Assembly: GCA_949775045.1 (NCBI GenBank)
Contig: OX459108.1
Span: forward strand, 3,733,961-3,797,960
Origin: Metridium senile
Taxonomy: Eukaryota; Cnidaria; Anthozoa; Actiniaria; Metridiidae
DNA length: 64,000 nt
Direction: 5' to 3'
Both the position numbers and the translations under genes were made by a program. The notes under the pieces are model-generated. The model was given only the letters and a program-made list of their open reading frames with translations, was not told the origin of the DNA and did not search any database. Shown here piece by piece: positions 10,006 through 19,967 of this stretch. The stretch's first letter is position 1; each line of letters opens with the position of its first letter.

Positions 10006-11049
10006 ATGAATTCAACTGGTTTAAGCAGTTCGTGTGAGATGTACGATCCGTACAAGGACAGTATGAGAGTGGTCAAAGTGACTGCTATAATAATTATTGG
10101 TGTATTTGGACTTGTTGGTAATACGATGGTGATAATACTTGCTGTTAAATATACTGTGAGAAAACAGCTGCATCATTTGATCATCAACATGGCTTGTGCT
10201 GACATTACTGTGATATTTGCTGGCAGTCTCCCATCTTTACCAATGTACTGGAATTATGATATCTGGAACTTCTCAACAAAATGGGCCAATATTGCTTGTA
10301 AAAGTTTTATGCTTTTACGAATTGCCCCCGCATATGTGTCTGTAATTACTCTCATGATAATCAGTATTGAGGGATACAGAGCAACAAGCAACACTGTACA
10401 AAGATCACGACCATACACGTTGAGACAACGAGTTGTGGTTGTTGCATGTTCATGGGTGATACCATTTGGAATTGCTTCGTATGTTATACCTACGTTTGTC
10501 ATAATCCCTCAGTTAGATGGCTCGTTACACCAATGCATGCCAATGCCCCAACTCGACGAGTTATTCTGGGTGTTTCTTGCCCAGTTTAGTTTCACAGTGA
10601 TTACGTTTTTGTTGATGATTGGTATTAATCTAGTCACTCTAAGAAGCCTCTCAAGACCACAGCCCATTCAAGTCCATCTTTCTGAAGCTCAGAGACAAAT
10701 CCGATCAAAACGAACCAAGAAAATTGTAGCAATGATTATGTGTTCTTTGCTGTTATGTTTTATTTGCTACTTTCCTTACACTATAGTTGACATGATCATT
10801 GCTATTCCTCAACAGTTTCCAAACTCAAAAGTAGAAATTAAGTTCGACTGCCTTAGCTCAAAATTTGAGATTATCGTATTCATGATTATTATCTTTCTTC
10901 CTCTGGTCAACTCGTGCTTCAGTCCATGTATCTACTTGGTCTTCTTGTCAGACTTCAGGGAGGCTGCAATGAAGTTATTCTGTAAAACAAACAGCCAACT
11001 TACAAACAGAATAAATACTGAACAGTCACATCAAACTACACCTATGTAA
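10006..11049 (+). CDS. Class A GPCR, receptor 3, with the TM3 E-R-Y arginine replaced
   Basis: Single-exon receptor of 347 residues, very close to receptor 1 (2136-3179). Start MNSTGLSSSC; N39, D66, C98, W150, ECL2 Cys177, CFICYFP at 251-257, SPCIY at 306-310, tail SHQTTPM. The striking change is at codons 122-124: E-G-Y instead of E-R-Y, from AGA to GGA at 10372-10374. Three codons further on, Arg128 is also Ser. Arg3.50 normally contacts the G protein, so the product may fold but signal poorly or act as a decoy. The frame is otherwise intact. The 3' flank is shared with receptor 1 and is followed at 11125 by a MITE. Confidence 0.93.
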   Translation: MNSTGLSSSCEMYDPYKDSMRVVKVTAIIIIGVFGLVGNTMVIILAVKYTVRKQLHHLIINMACADITVIFAGSLPSLPMYWNYDIWNFSTKWANIACKSFMLLRIAPAYVSVITLMIISIEGYRATSNTVQRSRPYTLRQRVVVVACSWVIPFGIASYVIPTFVIIPQLDGSLHQCMPMPQLDELFWVFLAQFSFTVITFLLMIGINLVTLRSLSRPQPIQVHLSEAQRQIRSKRTKKIVAMIMCSLLLCFICYFPYTIVDMIIAIPQQFPNSKVEIKFDCLSSKFEIIVFMIIIFLPLVNSCFSPCIYLVFLSDFREAAMKLFCKTNSQLTNRINTEQSHQTTPM

Positions 11050-11124
11050 GAAACTTTAAATAACGCCCGTCTCAGCTCATCATTATCATGCACTGTATCG
11101 GACCTCCAACGTCATTTATGTTTA

Positions 11125-11380
11125 CACCTATTTCAATTAACGTTGTCCATCTGGAATGGTCGATCTGAGACCGATAGGAATTGTGGGAGCTCGTTAAACT
11201 GCAAATACACTTTTATAATCACGATCGAATATTAATGTTTACTTCTGAAATACTATTATCCACAATTCAGCACCATTCAAGTGTGATTAAAACAACACAT
11301 TTGGAATTTATTGAACTCCCACAATTCCTATCGGTCTCAGGTCAACCATTCCAGATGGACAACGTTAATTGAAATAGGTG
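11125..11380. mobile_element. MITE, family M1, best-preserved copy
   Basis: Inverted ends CACCTATTTCAATTAACG and its complement, with long matching arms (GTCCATCTGGAATGGT, GACCGATAGGAATTGTG) around a 100-bp AT-rich centre. It is flanked by TA at 11123-11124 and 11381-11382. It is inserted in the 3' flank of receptor 3 and directly followed by the heptamer satellite. Confidence 0.85.
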
Positions 11381-11385
11381 TATAT

Positions 11386-12188
11386 AGAATACAGCTTACA
11401 GAATACAGAATACAGAATACAGAATACAGAATACAGAATACAGAATACAGAATACAGAATACAGAATACAGAATACAGAATACAGAATACAGAATACAGA
11501 ATACAGAATACAGAATACAGAATACAGAATACAGAATACAGAATACAGAATACAGAATACAGAATACAGAATACAGAATACAGAATACAGAATACAGAAT
11601 ACAGAATACAGAATACAGAATACAGAATACAGAATACAGAATACAGAATACAGAATACAGAATGCAGAATGCAGAATGCAGAATGCAGAATGCAGAATAC
11701 AGAATACAGAATACAGAATACAGAATACAGAATACAGAATACAGAATACAGAATACAGAATACAGAATACAGAATACAGAATACAGAATACAGAATACAG
11801 AATACAGAATACAGAATACAGAATACAGAATACAGAATACAGAATACAGAATACAGAATACAGAATACAGAATACAGAATACAGAATACAGAATACAGAA
11901 TACAGAATACAGAATACAGAATAAAGAATAAAGAATACAGAATACAGAATACAGAATACAGAATACAGAATACAGAATACAGAATACAGAATAAAGAATA
12001 AAGAATAAAGAATACAGAATACAGAATACAGAATACAGAATACAGAATACAGAATAAAGAATAAAGAATACAGAATACAGAATACAGAATACAGAATACA
12101 GAATGCAGAATGCAGAATACAGGATACAGGATACAGAATACAGAATACAGAATGCAGAATGCAGAAAACAGGATACAGGATACAGAAT
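11386..12188. repeat. (GAATACA)n heptanucleotide satellite, about 800 bp
   Basis: About 115 copies of a 7-bp unit. Blocks of GAATGCA (near 11664-11695, 12100-12115, 12150) and GAATAAA (near 11920-11935, 11990-12010, 12050-12065) mark higher-order variation. The long YRIQNTE and SVFCILY frames on both strands are translations of the repeat. Confidence 0.97.
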
Positions 12189-12959
12189 GTAGAACTTTAT
12201 TCACTCATAATATAGAATATATGAAACATACAAATATACATGATTATTGTATATAAAAATGATGTAGTAAATATAATATAAATTTAACTAGTTTCTATTC
12301 ATCATGCCTTTTTACTTGAATATTTTAACAGGAAAACAAATTGTAATGCATATTTTTCAATTAATTTTGATAATATGGATATTGGTATGAGACCGATAGG
12401 AATTTTGGGATATATTGATCAATATTCAAAAAGTCAGCAAAGCTCTATTAAACGTACATATTTTACAACCAACAGTCCATGCATACTATGGCTTGTTCGT
12501 AACATTGGCTGACACTGGCACTATCAATACAAACAATGACTGATTTGAAATTGAATTCAATTTTCCAAACGTACTTTGTGATTTATTACACGCTTTTTTG
12601 AAGAAGTATTTGTTTCATCATCTACCACAGCAACAACTTTTTATGTTTATATAACATAACAGTACATTTAAATTTATGTTCATATCACATAAGCATTTAC
12701 AGCCAAAATATTATATGAATAAACTGATAACAAAATAAGAAATGTCGACATCTTTTGCATGCTTTCGAGTGTGAACTGTAGCTTTGATTGCGACAACGAT
12801 TTTTGAAAAAATGGATATAATCTATATTAATAGGACAGTATATCCCTACAATCATTTTCTGATAAACTCATTTATTTTTCAGTAAGCAGATATGAGGGAC
12901 ATTTTCAAGTCCAGTTTTAATAACATCATATACCAAGTGAGAAATCGAAATAAAAACAC
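12189..12959. other. Intergenic segment of the duplicated GPCR unit
   Basis: No gene. From about 12600 it matches sequence before the later receptors (19190, 22459, 29720): TTGTTTCATCATCTACCAC, then GACAGTATAT, then TTTTAATAACATCATA. A fragment of an M1 MITE end (GAGACCGATAGGAATTT) lies at about 12390. Confidence 0.6.
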
Positions 12960-13205
12960 CTTATTAAAAAGTGGACAACATCTGCAATAACAGATAAATC
13001 ATCAATAAAGTCAAATAAATAAAAGTTCATTACGATGTTATGTTCAAAGCAATAAAATCAAAAATTAGATTATGATTAATGATTTAGAATGCATATGGTT
13101 CAATCAAATTCTCCTTATAAGTTCGGCCCAAGAGAATTAAACCCTCTATTGAAATTGGTCCACAGTCTAGCTAGCTTTGCGTCGAAATTGACTGTTTACC
13201 GAGTG
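12960..13205 (+). promoter_or_regulatory. Shared GPCR upstream module (receptor 4)
   Basis: Same ordered segments as at 9040, ending TGACTGTTTACCGAGTGATTA. It lies about 370-610 bp before the ATG at 13574. A second conserved stretch (AAAAAGGCATCAGCTATAGC at about 13491) lies immediately 5' of the gene and recurs before receptors 5-7, 9 and 11. Confidence 0.6.
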
Positions 13206-13573
13206 ATTACAGAAATAGATTTTCAGGTGTAAACCGTTTGTAAGAATAAGAATTAACCGTATGTATGGGTAATAATTGATAAGAAAGAGCTCCAGAAAGT
13301 AAATTTCGAACAAATAACTGAAAAATCAAGAAGAAAGTCTACCAGAGTAACACACAAGGAGAAGAGATTTCCCAAACCATATACATTCATGACCGTGTGA
13401 TTATTGGAAAAGCGTTAAACACTATTGAACACTACAAATCAAGTCAAAACTTTCAGAGGATATTTTAAGTCTTTCATTCGAGCAAATAGAAAAAGGCATC
13501 AGCTATAGCAGAAGATCGGGACGTTAACGAAAGTGATTGGTTGTGTATATTTATTTATCTACTTCTTTGAGCC

Positions 13574-14623
13574 ATGAATTCCACTACTGGTTTAAACAGT
13601 TCGTGTGTATTATACGATCCATTCCAGGACAATATGAGAAATATCAAACTGACTGCTTTAATATTACTTGGTCTATTTGGTATTATTGGTAATACGATGG
13701 TGATACTACTTGCTGTTAAATATACTGTAAGAAAAAACCTGCACCATTTGATCATCAGCATAGCTCTTGCTGACACGCTTGTGATTTTTGTTAGTAGTCT
13801 ACCATCTCTGTCAATTTACTGTAAATTTGATATCTGGAATTTCTCAACGAAATGGGCCAATATAGCGTGCAAAGGTCTTATGGTTTTACGACGTACCTCT
13901 GCATATGTATCTTTAATAACTCTTTTGATAATCAGTATTGAGAGATACAGAGCAACAAGAAACACTGCCCAGATATCACGGCCATACACGCTGAGACAAC
14001 GAGTTGTGGTTGTTGCATGTTCTTGGGTGATACCCTTTGGAATGGTTTCGTATGTTATACCTATTTTCGCTATTGTTCCTCGATCAATTGGTGCGCTACC
14101 CCGATGCATTCCAGCAGATTACAATGTTAAAATGGTATTCTGGATAGGTACTGTGAAGGTTTGCTTTACCTTAGTCTTGTTTTCATTAATGATTGGCATA
14201 AATCTAGTAACATTAAGAAGACTTTCAAGACCACAAGTGATTCAAGTCCATCTTTCTGAAGCCCAGAGACAAATTCGATCACAACGTACCAAGAAAATAA
14301 TAGCAATGGTATTGTGTTCATTGCTGTTATGTTTTCTTTGCTATTTTCCCTACATTTTACTTGATATGATTGCTATTATTCCTCAGTACTTCAAACCCAC
14401 AAACATGGATATTGGTGTCCAATGCCTGAACTCAAAAGTTGAGATTTTCATTTTCATAATCGCTTTCTTTCTTCCTCTGGTCAACTCGTGCTTCAGTCCA
14501 TGTATCTACTTGATCTTCTTGTCAGACTTCAGGGAAGCTGCAAAGAGGGTATTTTGTAGAACACCCGACCAACATACAAACAGAATAAACACTGAACAGT
14601 CACATCAAACTACACCTATGTGA
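13574..14623 (+). CDS. Class A GPCR, receptor 4
   Basis: Single-exon receptor of 349 residues. Start MNSTTGLNSSC; N40 (TM1), D67 (TM2), C99 (top of TM3), E-R-Y at 123-125, and TM4 with CSW. ECL2 contains RSIGALPRC, and the tail ends SHQTTPM. In ECL1 the usual Trp of the YWNYDIW stretch is Cys83, adding a possible unpaired extracellular cysteine. It groups with receptors 7 (broken) and 9 by its ECL2 (RSIG) and TM5 start (GTVKVCFT). The 3' flank carries AATAAA-type signals at about 14688 and 14733. Confidence 0.94.
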   Translation: MNSTTGLNSSCVLYDPFQDNMRNIKLTALILLGLFGIIGNTMVILLAVKYTVRKNLHHLIISIALADTLVIFVSSLPSLSIYCKFDIWNFSTKWANIACKGLMVLRRTSAYVSLITLLIISIERYRATRNTAQISRPYTLRQRVVVVACSWVIPFGMVSYVIPIFAIVPRSIGALPRCIPADYNVKMVFWIGTVKVCFTLVLFSLMIGINLVTLRRLSRPQVIQVHLSEAQRQIRSQRTKKIIAMVLCSLLLCFLCYFPYILLDMIAIIPQYFKPTNMDIGVQCLNSKVEIFIFIIAFFLPLVNSCFSPCIYLIFLSDFREAAKRVFCRTPDQHTNRINTEQSHQTTPM

Positions 14624-15804
14624 TAAAAAAAACCTTTAAATAATGCCCCTCTAAGTTCATTTCACTATGCAATATTATTGGATATGAAATAAATAATAAA
14701 AAAGGAAATACATCTTTTATTTGTTAATCAAATAAAGTAGACTATATGTTCCGTTTATCTCTTTTACTCCGACGAAGGGCTAAATCTCGAAACGTCAGTA
14801 AAGTTAAGTCAACATTTTTGAGGCTACTGTCCTCCAAATATTGAGGTGTAGCCTTATTGCTGGGGTTGGACTTCACCAGTAGAAAGCTGCGTTTTTATTG
14901 GCCCCAGTTAGACAGCACCGATATTGTTTGGTTAGGTTTAGGGCAATTGTTTGGAAAGACTCTTGTTTTTCAAAGCAATCCTGTTGGTGAAGACTCGCCC
15001 TATTGCTGTCGTGATTGAAGACCGTAACTCTGAAACACGGTTCTGGTTGGTTGATCCAAAATTCAAAATGGCGGACGACTGTTATTTCGAGAATTCGAAA
15101 GAATGGCCAGCTTTGAAAGATCGAAGCGTTTATATTTTGTCTGCTACTTCATATCTGTCTAAAAAAACGTTAATTTTTAATGTGTATTTGTACTATTCAT
15201 GAAGTTTTTTAGGTTTAATAAGACGTTTAATACGTGAAAAGGGATGATTTGTTTTGACAACAAAAGCATTAGCCCGGCATTAGTCATCACACACCGATTG
15301 AAGTGCCCTTCGAGTTTTGGCATTTTGAAGGTCAGATCAACATATATAAGGCCAACAATCTCACATTTTGCTGTATGTTTGTCACTCTTCAAAATACTAA
15401 ATGATCTTTATTCTAAGAATGAGCTTTTGGCAAATGATTTCGTATAGTAAATTGGTGCGAATAGCCGCCGAAACAACATTTACTATAAACGTAATGAAAG
15501 ATGCACATGAATATTGCACAATATTACAGGGAATATTGCTTTGCTCTATAAAAAATAAATCTTCGTCAACTGGCAGTTTTATTATTGTTTGGAAACTTTT
15601 GACGCGACTGCACAAATACATACTGTTCTCTTAGACTTCCTGCCGATTCATCACTATCTCTTCTTCAATTCATGATCAGAACATTATTTCATTATTTTTG
15701 CACATTAATATTTCAGTTATATATGTTTCAAGCAGTAGGTCATGCAGTCTTAGACTCCCTTTTTTTAACTGTGTTACAAATTTCATTCTATTAACTATCG
15801 TTTA
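14624..15804. other. Intergenic stretch with a fold-back RNA motif, no gene recognised
   Basis: The first 130 bp are the receptor 4 3' flank with polyadenylation-like AATAAA. At 14769-14792 a CCGACGA, stem-loop, GAAAC pattern appears (see findings). Between 14951 and 15634 several short overlapping frames occur on both strands. None has a recognisable domain, and I do not call a gene. Confidence 0.45.
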
Positions 15805-16045
15805 TTTTTTCCATCTTAAAGCTGGTGGGGGCAAGCTGTCTCTCAAACACACACACTCCACACTACATTCTATATTTTACAAGCACTGAGGGAAACAAAA
15901 CGGATAATCCGGAGGAAAAACCTAGTGCCAAGAGTGAGAACAATACATCGAACAAACTCAGTTCACTTATGCCCAAGCCGGAACCGAACCCAGTTCACGG
16001 TGGGGAAAGGCAAGCGCTCTCACTGCTAGGCCACCAATGTCAACC
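15805..16045 (-). mobile_element. tRNA-derived SINE, minus orientation
   Basis: On the minus strand the head has an A-box-like TGGCCTAGCAGTGAG (about 16020-16034) and a B-box-like GGTTCGGTTCC (15980-15990). It is followed by a body with GTTTGTTCGATGTATTG and TTTTTCCTCCGGATTATCC. Related copies are at about 28725-28975, with a truncated body at about 32005-32170. It represents retroposed RNA polymerase III transcripts, not a functional tRNA. Confidence 0.75.
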
Positions 16046-16114
16046 ACCTATACATCTATTCCTATCAAATTTGATCTTCGATCCAGCCTGCTAGTTCTCT
16101 CAGCCCTAATTAAC

Positions 16115-16295
16115 AATGTAACCGTGGTGTTCCACAAGGAGGTATACTTGGTCCGCTATTGTTTATTATTTACATCAAATAATCTACAAGCACTGTCGAC
16201 CAAGTGCCCTTGCATGCTGATGATTCATTATTGTACTATCTCTCCTCTCTTTTTTGCTGACATGGAAGATAAGCTTCTTGACCATCAGAAATTAG
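16115..16295 (+). pseudogene. Reverse-transcriptase relic of a CR1/L2-like LINE
   Basis: From 16120 the frame reads NRGVPQGGILGPLLFIIYI and then a stop. In another frame at about 16197-16235 it reads VDQVPLHADDSLLYY. These match the non-LTR reverse transcriptase palm blocks GVPQGSxLGPLLF and YADD. Frame changes and stops make it dead. A more decayed relative is at 28985-29185. Confidence 0.75.
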
Positions 16296-16384
16296 GTGGC
16301 TTTTTTCTTTTCTTGATTAATTATGAAAGACATTTTCAAATCCTTTTTGAATAACATCATAAAACAGGTGAGAAATTGAAATAT

Positions 16385-16640
16385 AAAATTTAATTAAAAA
16401 GTGGACAACATCCGGAAATAAAGATCAATCATCACTAATGTTCAATCAATAAAAGTTTATTACATTCTTATTTTCTTCAAAGCAATAGAATCCCAAACAA
16501 ATAAGTCTATTTTTTTAATTATTTTGAATGCATAAGGTTCAATCAATTTCTCCTTATAAGTTCTGCCCAAGAGGAACCCTCTATTAAAATTGGTCCACAG
16601 TCTAGCTTTGCGTCAAATTTGAATGTTTACCGAGTGATCA
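16385..16640 (+). promoter_or_regulatory. Shared GPCR upstream module (receptor 5)
   Basis: Ordered segments GTGGACAACATCCGGAAATA, TCAATCAATAAAAGTTTA, AAAGCAATAGAATC, CTCCTTATAAGTTCTGCC and TAGCTTTGCGTC, ending at a GTTTACCGAGTGATCA tract. It lies 250-510 bp upstream of the ATG at 16892. Confidence 0.6.
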
Positions 16641-16891
16641 CTGAAAGAGATTTTCTGGTGTAAACCGTTTCTAAAAATAAGCATAGACCGTATGTATGGG
16701 CAATAATTGATAAGAGAGAGCTCCAGAGAGTAGAGTTCGAACAAATAACTGAAAAATCAAGAAGAAAGTCTACCAGAGGATATTTAAAATCTTTTATCGA
16801 GCAAAGGAAAAAGGCATCTGCTATAGCATAAGATTGGGACATTAACATAATTTATTGCTTTTGTTTATTTACATATCTTCATCTTTGAACC

Positions 16892-17947
16892 ATGAATTCA
16901 AGTACTGGTTTAAACAGTTCGTGTAAATTGTACGATCCGTTCCAGGACAATATGAGAATTGTCAAACTGACTGCTTTAATATTACTTGGTGTATTTGGTA
17001 TTGTTGGCAACGCGATGGTGATAGTACTTGCTGTTAAATATACTGTAAGAAAGAACCTGCATCATTTGATCATCAGTATAGCTCTTGCTGACATTACTGT
17101 GATATTTGCTGGCAGTCCTCTATGTCTACCAATGTACTGGAATTATGATATCTGGAACTTCTCAACAAAATGGGCCAATATAGCATGTAAAGGTCTCATG
17201 TTTCTACGAGATACCTCAGCATATGTGTCTGTAATTTCTCTTTTGATAATCAGTATTGAGAGATGCAGAGCAACAAGAAACACTGTCCAAAGGTCACGAC
17301 CATACACGATGAGACAACGAGTTGTGATTGTTGCATGTTCTTGGGTAATACCCTTTGGAATGGCTTCATATGTTATACCTATTTTTGGTATTGTTCCTCG
17401 ATATGTTGGCGCGCTACCCCAATGCATGCCAACAGCGCTCCATCTTAAAATGACATTCTGTATGTTTCTTGCCCAGATGTGTTTTATAATTGTGTTGTTT
17501 TCGTTGATGATCGGCATTAATCTAGTCACTTTGCGAAGACTTTCAAGACAACAAGCAATTCAAGTCCATCTCTCTGAAGTCCAGAGACAAATTCGATCAC
17601 AGCGAACCAAAAAAATCGTAGCGATGATATTATGTTCGTTGCTGTTATGTTTTCTTTGCTACTTCCCTTACACTTTACTTGACATGATTGCTATTACTCC
17701 TCAGTATTTCACATCCACATCCACGAACATGGATATTGGTTTCTATTGTCTCAACTCAAAAGTTGAGATTTTCCTTTTCATAACTGTAATCTTTCTTCCA
17801 CTGGTCAACTCGTGCTTGAGTCCTTGCATTTACTTAATCTTTTTGGCAGACTTCAGGGAGGCTGCAAAGAAGTTATTATGTAAAACAACCAACCAACTTG
17901 CAAACAAAATAAGCTCTGAACAGTCACATCAAACTACACCTATGTAA
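16892..17947 (+). CDS. Class A GPCR, receptor 5
   Basis: Single-exon receptor of 351 residues. Start MNSSTGLNSSC, N40, D67, C99, then E-R-C (not E-R-Y) at 123-125. ECL2 holds RYVGALPQC, TM6 CFLCYFP and TM7 SPCIY; the tail ends SHQTTPM. It is almost identical to receptor 11 (34711-35766): the only residue difference I see is Trp against Leu just before C99 (KWANIAC here, KLANIAC there). It is followed by a SINE and a 17-bp minisatellite that also follow receptors 6 and 11, so the whole block was duplicated. Confidence 0.94.
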   Translation: MNSSTGLNSSCKLYDPFQDNMRIVKLTALILLGVFGIVGNAMVIVLAVKYTVRKNLHHLIISIALADITVIFAGSPLCLPMYWNYDIWNFSTKWANIACKGLMFLRDTSAYVSVISLLIISIERCRATRNTVQRSRPYTMRQRVVIVACSWVIPFGMASYVIPIFGIVPRYVGALPQCMPTALHLKMTFCMFLAQMCFIIVLFSLMIGINLVTLRRLSRQQAIQVHLSEVQRQIRSQRTKKIVAMILCSLLLCFLCYFPYTLLDMIAITPQYFTSTSTNMDIGFYCLNSKVEIFLFITVIFLPLVNSCLSPCIYLIFLADFREAAKKLLCKTTNQLANKISSEQSHQTTPM

Positions 17948-18000
17948 GCATTTTTATAGAAGGTCCTTCTCAGTTTACTTTGCAATATTTTGCACTATAT

Positions 18001-18140
18001 AGGTGGCATGACTGGCGTAATAGGTGACCAACGCTGTGGTACAGGTTCAAGTTCTGGCTCGGGCATGGTTTATATTCGAGTTAAACTTGTTTGATGTTTT
18101 CTTGTCTCTATGATGATATAATGCTACCAGGGTAGCAAAA
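18001..18140 (+). mobile_element. tRNA-derived SINE after receptor 5
   Basis: A-box-like TGGCATGACTGGCG at 18004-18017 and B-box-like GGTTCAAGTTC at 18043-18053, followed by a GTTTGATGTTTTCTTGTCTC tail. Orthologous copies follow receptors 6 and 11 at the same distance, so it was present before those blocks duplicated. Confidence 0.65.
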
Positions 18141-18439
18141 ATGAACATGTTAGCTAATGGGACTGACAATCAAAATATTTAACGTATAGGTAGTGGGTGT
18201 GATTCTTCCAAATTAATAGGTCACTTGTGTCTGGATAGAATTAAAGATCGAGACGATAAAAAGCGATATTTTATCCAAAGATATTTATGACTACAACTTT
18301 ATCAAACTCATCCCTCCTTTATTATATATTAATATATGGTAAGGTAGTCTTAGTAGACGATGCAAAAAAAAATTATCAAGAAGTTAGTGCTAGCAATTGC
18401 GCGAGCGTACCTCATTGTACGGCGCTTTTCTTGATTGCC

Positions 18440-18957
18440 ATTGTGTATAAGTAGTAATTGTGTAAAGGTGGTCATTGTGTAGAGGTGGTCATTGTGTACA
18501 GGTAGTCATTGTGTAGGGGTGGTCATTGTGTAGAGGTGGTCATTGTGTAGAGGTGATCATTGTGTAGAGGTGATCATTGTGTAGAGGTAGTCATTGTGTA
18601 GGGGTGGTCATTGTGTAGAGGTGGTCATTGTGTAGGGGTGGTCATTGTGTAGGGGTGGTTATTGTGTAGGGGTGGTCATTGTGTAGAGGTGATCATTGTG
18701 TAGAGGTGGTCATTGTGCAGAGGTGGGCATTGTGTAGGGGTGGTCATTGTGTAGAGGTGATCATTGTGTAGAGGTAGTCATTGTGTAGGGGTGGTCATTG
18801 TGTAGATGTGGTCATTGTGTAGGGGTGGTCATTGTGTAGGGGTGGTTATTGTGTAGGGGTGGTCATTGTGTAGAGGTGGTCATTGTGTAGAGGTGGTCAT
18901 TGTGCAGAGGTGGGCATTGTGTAGGGGTGGTCATTGTGTAGGGGTGGTCAGGTGTGC
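18440..18957. repeat. 17-bp minisatellite, array 1
   Basis: About 30 units of GGTGGTCATTGTGTAGA with variants (GGGG for GAGG, GATCATT for GGTCATT). It ends at GGTGTGCCAACCACACACTG, a sequence that also ends array 2. The short frame at 18866-19081 reads through the repeat and is not a gene. Confidence 0.97.
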
Positions 18958-19489
18958 CAACCACACACTGTTAATATACTCTACATACACCCCAACCATC
19001 TCACCTCCTCTTCTCCTAGCCCCTATATACCCAGGTAACGTTACGAATAATACTGATATCTTTTGCTATCTCAGTTTCTAAAAACAGCCTGCTTTTGTCT
19101 CAATTAACTACATGCTATCTTTCGTCTTCTTTGTCACTATATTAGCAGTGTATATTAAAGCTAGAGTTATGAACGTTATAAACTCTTTTTTGAATAAATA
19201 TTTGCTTCATCATCTACCACAGCAATAACTTGTTATGATCATTTAACATAAAGTCTACAACCAAAATATGTTATGAATACTGACAAGAACAGAAGAAATG
19301 CCGACATCCTTTGTTGGTTTGATTGTGACGACTATTTTTGAGATTGAGGTGTACTATTTATACTGATAGGACGGTATATTACTACAATCATTTTCTGATG
19401 AACTGAATATTTTCAGTGAGCAGATATGAAAAACATTTTCAAATCCATTTTTGATAACATCATAAAACAAGTGAGAAATTGAAATATAA
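18958..19489. other. Conserved intergenic segment between receptors 5 and 6
   Basis: No gene. It matches 22217-22755 and 29452-29880 closely (CCAACCACACACTGTTAATA, then CAGGTAACGTTACG, then GTCTTCTTTGTCACTATA, then TTGCTTCATCATCTACCAC). It is part of the roughly 3.1-3.3 kb tandem GPCR unit. Confidence 0.7.
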
Positions 19490-19735
19490 AATTTAATTAA
19501 AAAGTGGACAACACCTGCAAATAAAGATCAATCATCACTAGTGTTCAATCAATAAAAGTTTATAACATTCTTATTTTCTTCAAAGCAATAGAATCCCAAA
19601 CAAATTCGTCTATCTAATTATTCATTTAGAATACATAAGGTTGAATCAAATTCTCCTTATAATAAGTTCTGCCCAAGAGAAATCCTCTATTGAAATAGAC
19701 CTACAGTGTAGCTTTGCTTCGAAATTGATTGCATA
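19490..19735 (+). promoter_or_regulatory. Shared GPCR upstream module (receptor 6)
   Basis: Same segment order as at 16385, with GTGGACAACACCTGCAAATA at the start. It lies 230-480 bp before the ATG at 19968. Confidence 0.6.
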
Positions 19736-19967
19736 CTGAACAATCAAAAAAAAATTCTACGAAAGAAACAAATAAAAGGAAGAAATTTACCAAGCCATAT
19801 ATGTCGACCATGTGATTATTTGGAGAAACGAAGTTAAACACTATGGTTTATGTATGTATGTAATCTTTTGATCGAGCATATAAAAAAAGGCATCAGGTAT
19901 ATCAGAAGTTTCAGACGTTAACAAAAGTGATTGCTTTTGTGAGTTTACATATTTTCATCTTTGAAAC

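Noticed and set aside
11311..12204. Long YRIQNTE and SVFCILY repeat proteins on both strands
   Set aside because: Translation of the heptamer satellite, open in several frames at once.
14951..15634. Several overlapping 67-83 codon frames on both strands
   Set aside because: No domains, mutual overlap and no conservation in the other duplicated units.
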